Assembly: GCA_035293765.1 (NCBI GenBank)
Contig: DATGMF010000015.1
Coordinates: 1-64,000, forward strand
Origin: DASRHT01 sp035293765
GTDB lineage: Bacteria > Chloroflexota > Ktedonobacteria > Ktedonobacterales > Ktedonobacteraceae
Reading direction: 5' to 3'
DNA: 64,000 nucleotides
This document shows positions 7,232-15,190 of this stretch, in pieces. The first letter of the stretch is position 1; every line of letters begins with the position of its first letter. The notes under the pieces were generated by a model that worked only from the letters and a program-made list of their open reading frames with translations, did no database searches and was not told the DNA's origin. The translations under genes and the position numbers were made by a program.

Positions 7232-8197
7232 TTGGCTATTCATGACCCTATCGAAAAAGCTTCATTACTAGAGAATATTGTCATCGATCCCACAAAAGAT
7301 GCGGTGGTGATTGATGGCGTGACAAAAGTTTTTAAGAAAGCGCGTCCCTGGCTGCGCTGGGGCAGGAAAAAGCAGGAAGAGGATGGAAAGAAGCGCGAGA
7401 TACGCGCCGTGGATAATGTGAGCATTACCATCAAGCGGCGCGAGATCGTCGGCATCCTGGGCGCCAACGGCTCGGGGAAATCGACCCTGATCCGTATCCT
7501 CTCGACGCTGCTCATCCCCGACGCGGGCCATGTAACCATCTTTGGCTATGATGCCGAGAAGGATGCGCGGGTCGTGCAGAAGCTGATTAACCGCGTGAGC
7601 GTGGAAGCCTCGTTCTTCAAGAAACTCTCGCCGGTAGAGAATCTGATCTATGCGGCGCGACTCTACAATATGCCGGGGGGAGAAGCGCGCGTCAAAATCA
7701 AAAGCATTCTCACACGCCTGGGGATTAAGCCCAGCCGCTTTGATGCCCCGCTGGAAAATATGTCGCGCGGTATGCAGCAGAAGGTAGCGATTGCGCGGGC
7801 CTTTCTCACATCTCCAATTGTGTTGCTATTGGATGAGCCGACAACGGGCCTGGACCCGCGCTCTAAGCTCGATGTGCAGAGCTTCATTAGAGAACTGCGC
7901 GAGGAGCACGATGCTACCATCCTTATCACCACCCATGATATGGAAGAAGCCGAGGCGCTATGTGACCGTGTGGCGATTATCGATCAGGGCCGCATCGTAG
8001 TCTTGGGGAAGACTGAGGATCTAAAGCGTCAGATCACGGAGTTGATGGGACGCGAGACCCCCGCAACGATGAATGAAGTGTTTATGCACTTTACGGCTTC
8101 ACAATTGATTACGGAAGAGGATATCAAGCGTTACGGAAGCTGGGATAAAGCCTTCGAGGCACTTGAGGCCGAGCGGGAAGAGGAAGAAGAAGAGTAA
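7232..8197 (+). CDS. ABC transporter ATP-binding protein (drug-export type)
   Basis: A 321-aa nucleotide-binding subunit of an ABC-2 type exporter, similar in layout to DrrA-like proteins. Walker A GANGSGKST is at about residues 77-85. The signature reads MSRGMQQKVAIARAF, and Walker B LLLDEPTTGLDPRS is followed by the switch His in ITTHDME. I place the start at TTG 7232, because AAAGGAGAG (7219-7227) precedes it at ideal spacing. An ATG at 7178 would add 18 residues without a ribosome site. The N-terminal ~60 residues before the Walker A include a basic insertion (KKQEEDGKKREIR). It lies 13 nt before the permease gene, so both form one exporter. Substrate unknown. Confidence 0.93.
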   Translation: MAIHDPIEKASLLENIVIDPTKDAVVIDGVTKVFKKARPWLRWGRKKQEEDGKKREIRAVDNVSITIKRREIVGILGANGSGKSTLIRILSTLLIPDAGHVTIFGYDAEKDARVVQKLINRVSVEASFFKKLSPVENLIYAARLYNMPGGEARVKIKSILTRLGIKPSRFDAPLENMSRGMQQKVAIARAFLTSPIVLLLDEPTTGLDPRSKLDVQSFIRELREEHDATILITTHDMEEAEALCDRVAIIDQGRIVVLGKTEDLKRQITELMGRETPATMNEVFMHFTASQLITEEDIKRYGSWDKAFEALEAEREEEEEE

Positions 8198-8210
8198 AGG
8201 GGAACAATAT

Positions 8211-9050
8211 ATGTCAAGTATGGTACATCAAGGAAGAGCCATTTACGCCTTTTTTGAACGAAACTGGTACCTGACCAAACGCTATTGGACATGGGAGCTC
8301 GTCTGGCTGAGTTACAACATTGTGAACGCAATTAGCGTCTCGTTCATTGGAGTGGCTGCACAAAGGTTTACAGGCAGCTCCCTCTCCCCTAAGCAAGTGC
8401 AGGATCTGACACTGGTGCTGGTGATTGGGACCTCGGTCTGGACCTACCTGAGTGTGACCTTCGATGGGGTGACCGATATCATCAACATGGAGCGCTGGGA
8501 GGGGACCATAGAATATACCTTTATGGCACCTATTTCTCGCTTTGTCCATATGGTCGGCAGTTGCGTTTATGCCGTAGTGCATGGGTTGCTCTTTACCATT
8601 CTGCAACTGTTGATTATCGCGCTCTTTTTCCACCTGGATCTGAGCCATACGGATTACCTGTCGGTGTTCTTCATGCTGCTATTGGGAAGCGCCTCGTTCA
8701 TCGGCTTTGGCATCGGGGCGGCCATTCTGCCGCTGCTGTATACGGAAAAAGGCATGCAGATGTCGTTTATCGTGCGTGCGGTCATCCTGCTGGTTTCAGG
8801 GGTGTACTACCCTGTCTCGGTCATGCCTGGTTGGATGCAGGTATTAGCCGGAATCTCGCCGGGGACATACGTTATTCAGGGGATGAGAGCCGCGATGCTC
8901 AACGGAGCGCCCATATGGTCGGCAGCAATCTGGAGCAACACCTGGCCCTTGATTATCACCGGTGTGGTGAGCATCCCTCTAGGGGTATACCTCTTCGGTA
9001 TCGCTGAACGGTACGCGAAACGCACCGGCAAACTGAAGAGAAACGGCTAA
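8211..9050 (+). CDS. ABC-2 type permease
   Basis: A 279-aa membrane subunit with about six hydrophobic helices and the ABC-2 family pattern: a conserved region after helix 5 near SGVYYPVSVMPGWMQVLAGISPGTYVIQGMRAA. ATG 8211 follows AAAGGGGA (8197-8203), which overlaps the stop of the ATPase gene. The two proteins should form a dimeric exporter in the cytoplasmic membrane. The family includes drug, polysaccharide and lipid exporters. The nearby GNAT genes are too far away to prove a resistance role. Confidence 0.9.
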   Translation: MSSMVHQGRAIYAFFERNWYLTKRYWTWELVWLSYNIVNAISVSFIGVAAQRFTGSSLSPKQVQDLTLVLVIGTSVWTYLSVTFDGVTDIINMERWEGTIEYTFMAPISRFVHMVGSCVYAVVHGLLFTILQLLIIALFFHLDLSHTDYLSVFFMLLLGSASFIGFGIGAAILPLLYTEKGMQMSFIVRAVILLVSGVYYPVSVMPGWMQVLAGISPGTYVIQGMRAAMLNGAPIWSAAIWSNTWPLIITGVVSIPLGVYLFGIAERYAKRTGKLKRNG

Positions 9051-9075
9051 GCTGAGAGGCAAATATCATCTGAGG

Positions 9076-9106
9076 AAGAGGCGATATCTCCACATTTTCG
9101 CCTCTT
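9076..9106 (+). terminator. Weak terminator-like hairpin after the ABC operon
   Basis: AAGAGGCGA (9076-9084) and TCGCCTCTT (9098-9106) pair perfectly over nine bases. There is no proper T run, so termination would be partial. Confidence 0.4.
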
Positions 9107-9141
9107 GTAAAGAATAAGTATATAGCTCTAAGGAAAAGAAA

Positions 9142-10134
9142 ATGATTACTGAGAAACTCCCACGAGGCTTTACGATGCGCCATCCATCAATGGCCGATCT
9201 GGAAGCAGTGACCGACTTGATTAGAATCTGCGAAGTGGCTCTGGATGGGGCGGCAGAGACGACGCTAGAGGATATACGTACCGGTTGGCAGATGCCCGGC
9301 TTTGAACTGGCAAAGGATGCCTGGCTTGTTTTCTCCGATGAAGGGAAAGTCGTTGGTCTGGCAGGAGTTGAGCATAGAGAACACGCCCGGCTCTATATCG
9401 GTGGCGAAGTCCACCCCGATTATCGCAATCGCGGCATCGGGACGTACCTGTTGCACCTGGGCGAAGAGCGCGCTCGCCAACATATTGCGCTGGCACCGTC
9501 AGGAGCGCGCGTGACGCTTAACTGTGGCGCAGACAGTAAGGACGAAGCAAGGATACGCTTGCTGGAAGAGCATGGCTTTACGCATGTACGCTATTTCTGG
9601 CGCATGGCGATTGAGATGGATGCAGCGCCACCCACACCGGAGTGGGCCGAGGGGATTACGGTGCGCACCTACACTCCTGAGATGGCTCGCGCGGTCTATG
9701 AGGCGGATGAAGAGGCTTTTAAGGACCACTGGGGTCATATACGGTCGTCATTTGAGGAGTGGGAACACTGGACGCTGAAGCGCGAGGGCTTTGATCCCAC
9801 ATTGTGGTTCCTGGCGATGGATGGCGATGAGATCGTGGGCTTCTCGCTGTGTAAGGACGAGAAGGAGTCCGGCGGCTGGGTCCATGTTTTGGGGGTGCGT
9901 CGCCCCTGGAGGCGCAAAGGAGTCGGGTTGGCGCTCTTGCATCACTCCTTTGGCGAATTTTACAAACGGGATATCCGCAACGTCTACCTGGGTGTAGATG
10001 CGCAAAGCCTGACCGGTGCGACACGCTTATATGAACGTGCAGGCATGCATGTTATTCGACAATACAATTCTTACGAGAAGGAATTGCGGGCAGGGAAAGA
10101 GCTGAGTACGCAGTTTATAGACGGGAAGGGGTGA
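9142..10134 (+). CDS. Tandem GNAT N-acetyltransferase
   Basis: A 330-aa protein built of two GNAT folds, as in mycothiol-synthase-like enzymes. The first domain (residues ~10-160) has the acetyl-CoA loop VHPDYRNRGIGTYLL. The second (~170-320) has VRRPWRRKGVGLALL followed by NVYLGVDAQSLTGATRLYERAGM. Start ATG 9142 follows AAGGAAAAG. Members acetylate small amines, amino sugars, thiols or peptides; the substrate here is unknown. A related but shortened gene follows at 10225, separated by an 11-bp GC-rich hairpin, and probably arose by duplication. Confidence 0.92.
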   Translation: MITEKLPRGFTMRHPSMADLEAVTDLIRICEVALDGAAETTLEDIRTGWQMPGFELAKDAWLVFSDEGKVVGLAGVEHREHARLYIGGEVHPDYRNRGIGTYLLHLGEERARQHIALAPSGARVTLNCGADSKDEARIRLLEEHGFTHVRYFWRMAIEMDAAPPTPEWAEGITVRTYTPEMARAVYEADEEAFKDHWGHIRSSFEEWEHWTLKREGFDPTLWFLAMDGDEIVGFSLCKDEKESGGWVHVLGVRRPWRRKGVGLALLHHSFGEFYKRDIRNVYLGVDAQSLTGATRLYERAGMHVIRQYNSYEKELRAGKELSTQFIDGKG

Positions 10135-10174
10135 TCCCTTTCCCTGCCGATCTCTTCTCCATACAATAGATATC

Positions 10175-10204
10175 AGGGACGGCGGTAACGCTCCCGCCGT
10201 CCCT
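10175..10204 (+). terminator. GC-rich hairpin between the two GNAT genes
   Basis: AGGGACGGCGG (10175-10185) and CCGCCGTCCCT (10194-10204) form a perfect 11-bp stem with an 8-nt loop. There is no T run. It ends 8 nt before the ribosome site of the second GNAT gene, so it may reduce read-through or protect mRNA ends. Confidence 0.5.
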
Positions 10205-10224
10205 CAGAAATGGAGAATGCCCCC

Positions 10225-10929
10225 ATGATTGTGCGTTTACATAACTTATCGGCGCGTGTACCAGTGCCGGACGATCTGAGAGCGGTGGTTGATCTGATGA
10301 TCGAGTGCGATATCGCCGAATCGTCTGGTGAGTCTGTGGAGGCTGTGGAGGAGGAGCTACGCAATAGCTGGCAGACGAGCGGCTTCAATTTGAAGACGGA
10401 TGCCTGGGTGATTGTGACCAACAAAGGGCAGATCGTCGGTTACGCGGACCTGCGCCAGAACGAGCATGGGCAGTTTGTCATAGTGTTACGGGTTCATCCA
10501 GATTTCCGGGGGCGAGGCATTGGCACACTACTACTCTGGATGGTGGAAGAACGAGCGCGACAATTAGTACGAAATGTCAGGAGTGATCTACGCGTAAGCC
10601 TGCGCAGCACGCTCAGCAGCCACAACCATGCCGGTCGTAGCCTGTTTGAGCGTGAGGGGTATGCGGTGACGAATCGTTTCTGGCGCATTGTGATCGAGAT
10701 GGATGAGATGCCTCCCCAGTCATTCGAGGAGCTCTCTCTGCGCGGGCGGCTCAAAGTAGATGTCGTGGTGGACGCGCAGGCTTCGATAGGGCCGACGCAG
10801 CTCCAGAGGCGTACAGGGATGTATGTGGTATACCAGTATGTGGTCTACGAGAAAGAACTGCGGGCGGGCAAGGGAGAGCAGCAGGAAGAGGATATGGCGG
10901 AAGAGCAGGCATGTCCTCTGACTGTGTAG
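10225..10929 (+). CDS. GNAT acetyltransferase paralogue with internal deletion
   Basis: A 234-aa paralogue of the upstream tandem GNAT. Residues ~5-160 match the whole first domain, including VHPDFRGRGIGTLLL and FWRIVIEMDEMPP. The text then jumps straight to the last part of the second domain (VDAQASIGPTQLQRRTGMYVVYQY, YEKELRAGK). About 130 residues of the second domain, including its acetyl-CoA loop, are absent, yet the frame is intact. This looks like an in-frame deletion in a duplicated gene. GGAGA (10212-10216) supports ATG 10225 over an upstream in-frame ATG at 10210. The first domain appears complete, so activity may remain. Confidence 0.85.
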   Translation: MIVRLHNLSARVPVPDDLRAVVDLMIECDIAESSGESVEAVEEELRNSWQTSGFNLKTDAWVIVTNKGQIVGYADLRQNEHGQFVIVLRVHPDFRGRGIGTLLLWMVEERARQLVRNVRSDLRVSLRSTLSSHNHAGRSLFEREGYAVTNRFWRIVIEMDEMPPQSFEELSLRGRLKVDVVVDAQASIGPTQLQRRTGMYVVYQYVVYEKELRAGKGEQQEEDMAEEQACPLTV

Positions 10930-10960
10930 CGGACCCTCTCGTCTGTTGAGGAAAGCAACA

Positions 10961-11041
10961 GAGATGCCCGGTGAGATCGCCGGGCATCTCAAATACGGGG
11001 CTGCTGTCGAGACAGTTACCCCGTATTTGTTACTTTTTTTT
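10961..11041 (+). terminator. Tandem terminator after the GNAT genes
   Basis: The first hairpin is GAGATGCCCGG (10961-10971) with CCGGGCATCTC (10980-10990). The second, AAATACGGGG (10991-11000) with CCCCGTATTT (11019-11028), is followed by a long T run (11033-11041). The two perfect stems lie directly next to each other. Confidence 0.85.
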
Positions 11042-11128
11042 AAATTGTAAAGTCCTATTGGTAGACTATGAGAAGCGAAGGCTAATGCTTCTACTATAAA
11101 ACATTGGTGCAGGGAGGGTTGATTTCTT

Positions 11129-11314
11129 ATGTCTGTTTTAGCTATGTTACTGCTGCCCACAGCAGGCAGCGATGGGATACGTGTATTGCTGCTCGTCTTG
11201 CTCCTGGTCGCAATTGTACTGATTATCGCCGGTGGCGTTATCGCTGTGCTCACACTGTTCAAACAACGCAAAGATGGGGCCATGCGTGTTGATAGAACGC
11301 CTGGAGAATCATAA
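11129..11314 (+). CDS. Small membrane protein, 61 aa
   Basis: Not recognised as a family. AGGGAGG (11111-11117) precedes ATG 11129. Residues ~1-11 and ~19-42 are strongly hydrophobic (VLLLVLLLVAIVLIIAGGVI), giving one sure membrane helix. A short basic cytosolic tail (FKQRKDGAMRVDRTPGES) follows. It stands alone after a tandem terminator and before a convergent VOC gene. Small single-helix proteins of this kind often regulate or accompany membrane complexes, but nothing here identifies a partner. Confidence 0.55.
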   Translation: MSVLAMLLLPTAGSDGIRVLLLVLLLVAIVLIIAGGVIAVLTLFKQRKDGAMRVDRTPGES

Positions 11315-11350
11315 AGAGCGTATGATGCATAGAATTACTGCTTTAGCATG

Positions 11351-11716
11351 CTATAATGTCTGGATAAATTCCATCCGGTTGCCGAAGGGATCGCGTATCT
11401 CGAAACGCTGGTATCCCGGGATCGGCACGCCTTCTAAAATCTCGATTCCATGTGCTTGTAACCGTTTTCTCCACATCTCGGCGTCCGTCACCTGGTAGGC
11501 CAGATGCGCCTTCGTTGCCAGGCGATTGACGCCTTCCTCTGTTCCCACATGTACCTGCCGATCTCCGGCCTGTAGCCAGAAGCCGCCGCGCCCCTGCAAA
11601 GAATCCGGCTTTGCGATTTCCGGCAGTCCCAGCACCTGGCAGTAAAACTGGCGGCCCTGCTCTTCTGCTCCCTGTGGGATCGTAATTTGTGCGTGGTGCA
11701 GACCGATGATGCTCAT
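11351..11716 (-). CDS. VOC superfamily (glyoxalase/dioxygenase-like) protein
   Basis: A 121-aa single VOC module. It begins with the metal-site His in IIGLHHAQITIP and continues with FYCQVLGLPEI, HLAYQVTD (second His) and the C-terminal RDPFGNRMEFIQ, where Glu is the usual third metal ligand. This fits a vicinal-oxygen-chelate enzyme such as a glyoxalase, dioxygenase or fosfomycin-resistance-like protein; which one cannot be told. AGGAAG precedes both ATG 11716 and a TTG three bases earlier. It is transcribed alone on the minus strand. Confidence 0.9.
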   Translation of the reverse strand: MSIIGLHHAQITIPQGAEEQGRQFYCQVLGLPEIAKPDSLQGRGGFWLQAGDRQVHVGTEEGVNRLATKAHLAYQVTDAEMWRKRLQAHGIEILEGVPIPGYQRFEIRDPFGNRMEFIQTL

Positions 11717-11883
11717 CAATGCTTCCTATGTCTGTTGAATGGTGATGCAAAACAAGTTTATGATAGCATTCAGGTGTGCGGCGCTGCAAGTTGGCGGAAC
11801 AGTAGAAGCTGTTAGTCCTTGTTAATTGACAAGAGGAGAGAAATTCAGTACCGTAGGAAAAATATTGAGGAGTATAGGGTGAT

Positions 11884-13950
11884 ATGCATAATGTTCTGAC
11901 CGTGGCGCATAGTTCAGAGGAAACGCGAAATATACCTGCTCAAGATAGATTGCGGAAGTGGTTGCTGGACTGGCCTCTCTACGTTATCCTGGGGGCCTCC
12001 GCGTTTCTGCACTTTTTTCGCGTTCAAACGGTAGAGTTTGATTTTGACCAGGCCAATCTTTTTCAACTGGCGCGTGATGCCGTGGCGCATGGCCTGATCC
12101 CTCTCAGCAGCAATGAGGCTTCGATCAACATCTTGCACGCCCCTTTCTTTATCTATACCTTGTTGCCAGCCGCCTTACTGAGCGATAATCCTCTGGGGGG
12201 AGCTATTACCGTCGGCCTCTTTACAACGGCGATGGCCGTGTTGACCTACCTGTTTACACGGCGCTATTTTGGCCTGTGGCCCGCCGTTATTGCCGGGCTA
12301 TTGAATGCCACTGTCTATAATCCCTTAAAATATAGTCGGGGGATCTGGCAGCCGGATATTCTTCCCTTCTTCGTGGTGCTATTTCTGTTCGCCATCTTCC
12401 GTGGCGCGGTGGGGCGGCGGCGCGGCTGGTTTTTCCCGGCGACTGCCCTGGTGGCGATCATCTATCAACTGCACCCCTCATCTATCGTAGGGATGAGCGT
12501 GTTGCTTGTATTGGCCTTGATACTGGCTTCGAAGACCGTGCGCCGGGGCGAGATCTTGCTGGCCGTCGGGGCGCTGATCGTGCTCTTCTTGCCCTACGGC
12601 CTGCTGGAATTCGTCAGCCATTTCTCTGATATCCGGGGAATTATTGCCTTTGCCCGCCTTCCTGCTCGTAACGACACTCAGGCGTTTTCCTTTTACCTGA
12701 ACCTGCTCTTGCCTTTTACCGAGTTCCAGCCCGATTGGATGAATGTGCTGAGCCTATGCATGCAGTTCCTGCTCTTTGCCGGCTTTGTCACGGCTGCTAT
12801 GCGCCTGTTTTATCCACATCAGCAAGCAATGAGCAGCGACGAAGAACGCCGAAGCTCCTCCAATCGCTGGTTGCAACGCTGGGATGCTCTCCGCTTTCAT
12901 CCAGAGCGCGTCTCGCTCTTGCTCTTGCTGGTATGGCAGATTGTGCCATTTGCCAATCTCATCCACCATTCCGTGGATTTACATATGCAGTATTTCCTGC
13001 TTTTCCTGCCTGGCCCTTTTATCCTCGTCGGTCTGGCGCTGACCGAGGTGATCCATCTGACAAAGCGCACTGCCGCAAAATTATCGGCGCTGTCAAAAGT
13101 AGCCGTTGCGCTCTTGAGCCTGCTGCTGATCGTTGGGCAATTTGCCAGTTCCACAGCCTACTTGCTCAAAATGAGCGAGGGACATTTCAACGACCGTACA
13201 GTTCAGAATATTCCCTACGTCAACGATCTGAACTCGATGTGGAATGCAGTTCACATGGCTGACCAGCTAGCGCGAGAAAAGCATATCGCGCGCATATTTA
13301 TGAGCATGGATAGCAATATCCAGCCCGCAATGATGTATTTGGGAGGAGTATTACAGACTCCCACCACCGTCTTTGGCTACAATAACTGCCTGGTCCTGCC
13401 AACGGCTGAGGCGGGGCCAGCCGTCTATCTGATCGGCCCGTATGCGGATCAACTTGACGCCATGCTGCATCGATTCGCTACCGCCACCCTCGTTGCTCAG
13501 CCGCCGCGATTAGGCGGCCAGCCTTTTAAGCTCTATATCGTGACGCCAGGCGCGGCAACAATTGTCGCCAACAATGATACGGATACCCTGCCGCAACTGG
13601 AGCCAGGCGCCCAGCTTATGACAGGGCCAGGCGGAAATATGGAGGTAACGCGCTGGCGCATTCAACGCGAGGCCCCCGTTGCTCCTCGCACGCTCTACAA
13701 TTACCAGTTTAAGCTGGCTCCCGGCGCCGGTGTGAAGCCCGTAACGTCAACATGTGCGCTGACGGCGCTACATAAGAACGATCAGCTCCTGACAGCCTTT
13801 CCCGTATCGGAAAATGATATGCTCGCGACGCCATTCTCAATGAGCGGCGTCGCCTTTGATACCGTGCCGGATACTCATCACCTCGGCCCGATACGCTTCA
13901 CGTCGTTTCACACGCGGATAATCAATACTAGCCCTTTTGCTGGACAGTGA
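11884..13950 (+). CDS. GT-C fold glycosyltransferase, family 39-like, membrane
   Basis: A 688-aa integral membrane protein with about ten or more helices in residues 30-430 and a soluble C-terminal part. After the first helix comes VEFDFDQANLFQLARDA, the acidic loop typical of polyprenyl-phosphate-dependent GT-C enzymes (ArnT/PMT-like), and later the PLKYSRGIWQPD loop. Such enzymes transfer a sugar from a lipid-linked donor to protein or lipid outside the membrane. The C-terminal ~250 residues include DSNIQPAMMYLGG and a beta-rich region without a recognised name. The gene ends 4 nt from the convergent thioesterase gene. Acceptor and donor are unknown. Confidence 0.85.
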   Translation: MHNVLTVAHSSEETRNIPAQDRLRKWLLDWPLYVILGASAFLHFFRVQTVEFDFDQANLFQLARDAVAHGLIPLSSNEASINILHAPFFIYTLLPAALLSDNPLGGAITVGLFTTAMAVLTYLFTRRYFGLWPAVIAGLLNATVYNPLKYSRGIWQPDILPFFVVLFLFAIFRGAVGRRRGWFFPATALVAIIYQLHPSSIVGMSVLLVLALILASKTVRRGEILLAVGALIVLFLPYGLLEFVSHFSDIRGIIAFARLPARNDTQAFSFYLNLLLPFTEFQPDWMNVLSLCMQFLLFAGFVTAAMRLFYPHQQAMSSDEERRSSSNRWLQRWDALRFHPERVSLLLLLVWQIVPFANLIHHSVDLHMQYFLLFLPGPFILVGLALTEVIHLTKRTAAKLSALSKVAVALLSLLLIVGQFASSTAYLLKMSEGHFNDRTVQNIPYVNDLNSMWNAVHMADQLAREKHIARIFMSMDSNIQPAMMYLGGVLQTPTTVFGYNNCLVLPTAEAGPAVYLIGPYADQLDAMLHRFATATLVAQPPRLGGQPFKLYIVTPGAATIVANNDTDTLPQLEPGAQLMTGPGGNMEVTRWRIQREAPVAPRTLYNYQFKLAPGAGVKPVTSTCALTALHKNDQLLTAFPVSENDMLATPFSMSGVAFDTVPDTHHLGPIRFTSFHTRIINTSPFAGQ

Positions 13951-13954
13951 TCGG

Positions 13955-14407
13955 CTACGCGCGGGCCGTTTCCTGGCGCTGGATATGGAACGTGCCCAGG
14001 ACGCGCGCGATGATTTTGCGCTCGTCTTCGTTGATGTTGTAGACGCTGCACTCCAGTACGGCGGTTGAGCGGCCATGATGGACAAGCGTGGCCTCCGCCG
14101 CAATCTCGCCTGTGCGCACCGGACGGATGTAGTTGATCTTGGCTTCGATAGTACTGAATGGAGTGTTAGGCGGCAAGACCGAGAGCAAGGCCATCGACAT
14201 GGCTGTATCCGCCAATGTGAAGATCACCCCGCCATGAACGATCTGCTGGCCGTGATAGAGGCGAGCATCGACGTGCAGATGCACCGCGCCTGTGCCATCC
14301 TGGACTTTGTCGATGCGCGTGCCGAGCAGTTGAAAAATGCCAGACTGGTAGGCGCGCTGGCGCACCTCTTCCAGGTCTGGCGCTTGCGTAGGTTCGAAAT
14401 CTGCCAT
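13955..14407 (-). CDS. PaaI-type hotdog-fold thioesterase
   Basis: A 150-aa acyl-CoA thioesterase of the PaaI/hotdog family. The catalytic loop IVHGGVIFTLADTAMSMAL (residues ~57-75) and the IEAKINYIRPVRTGEI strand are diagnostic. It hydrolyses acyl- or aryl-CoA; substrate unknown. It starts 12 nt downstream of smpB on the same strand, so the two are probably co-transcribed, an association that looks incidental. Confidence 0.92.
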   Translation of the reverse strand: MADFEPTQAPDLEEVRQRAYQSGIFQLLGTRIDKVQDGTGAVHLHVDARLYHGQQIVHGGVIFTLADTAMSMALLSVLPPNTPFSTIEAKINYIRPVRTGEIAAEATLVHHGRSTAVLECSVYNINEDERKIIARVLGTFHIQRQETARA

Positions 14408-14419
14408 GCGTTCTCTGTT

Positions 14420-14917
14420 TTACCTTCCGCGCACAATGCGCTCCATATCGCGCCTCACGTCGCGTTCGGCAATCGCTTCGCGTTTGTCATAGAGCTTTTT
14501 GCCGCGACAGAGGCCCAGTTCAATCTTTGCTCTTCCACCTTTAAGGTACAGCTTGAGAGGGACCAGTGTCAAGCCTTTGGTTGCTACCCTGGTCACCAGT
14601 TGATTGATCTCTCGCTTGTGCAGCAGCAACTTGCGTTTTCTGAGCGGCTCGTGGTTATAGCGGTTGCCTTGCTCGTACGTGGCGATATGGGCATTCTCCA
14701 GCCAGATCTCGCCGTTACGAGCTATCGCATACGAGCCGCGCAAGTTCACCTTGCCCTCGCGGATGGATTTGATTTCGGTGCCGACCAGGGAGATACCAGC
14801 TTCTATGGTACGCTCCACGATGTAATCATGGTAAGCCTGCCGATTAACAGAGATGACTTTGATCGGCACATGGGTGGCCTGCGCCTGTTCCTTCTTCGCC
14901 GTTGTCTGTTTTGCCAT
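14420..14917 (-). CDS. smpB: SsrA-binding protein SmpB
   Basis: A 165-aa tmRNA-binding protein required for trans-translation, which frees stalled ribosomes. The OB-fold core shows the family text: YIVERTIEAGISLVGTEIKSIR, VNLRGSYA, and HEPLRKRKLLLHKREI. It is followed by KGLTLVPLKLYLKGGRAKIE and the basic C-terminal tail GKKLYDKREAIAERD that enters the ribosome. Start ATG 14917 has AAGGAG nearby. The C-terminus is slightly extended. No tmRNA gene is visible in the adjacent 270 nt. Confidence 0.97.
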   Translation of the reverse strand: MAKQTTAKKEQAQATHVPIKVISVNRQAYHDYIVERTIEAGISLVGTEIKSIREGKVNLRGSYAIARNGEIWLENAHIATYEQGNRYNHEPLRKRKLLLHKREINQLVTRVATKGLTLVPLKLYLKGGRAKIELGLCRGKKLYDKREAIAERDVRRDMERIVRGR

Positions 14918-15011
14918 AATTCATAAACTCCTTGCCGCAAGGACGCATATCTGCTGTATAGTATATAAAAGAGAAGCTCTTGCTCATCATATTCAGCAGG
15001 AACGCTGCTCC

Positions 15012-15033
15012 GTAGCTCCCCGATTGATCGTGG
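15012..15033 (+). repeat. Short interspersed repeat, second copy
   Basis: This 22-nt stretch (GTAGCTCCCCGATTGATCG plus TGG) matches 898-919 with a single mismatch. Both copies are intergenic and can form a CTCCC/GGGAG-type hairpin or part of one. It lies between smpB and the MMPL gene. Confidence 0.5.
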
Positions 15034-15190
15034 TAGCCCGCTTGATCGTGAGAGTTGAGCAGGTAGAACGCTTTTAGTACCTGCATCATACTACACCGGG
15101 GACAATGAGTCGAGGGGGAATGATTACCTTTTTTAAGGCAATCAGGTGTCATAGAACTGGTACAACATTTTTAACAGAAAGGTCTTCCTG

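Noticed and set aside
14075..14926. Plus-strand 283-codon frame
   Set aside because: It is antisense to smpB and the thioesterase, both of which are unmistakable on the minus strand.
14918..15190. tmRNA gene next to smpB
   Set aside because: No tRNA-like ends or tag-peptide frame could be seen in the 270-nt gap.
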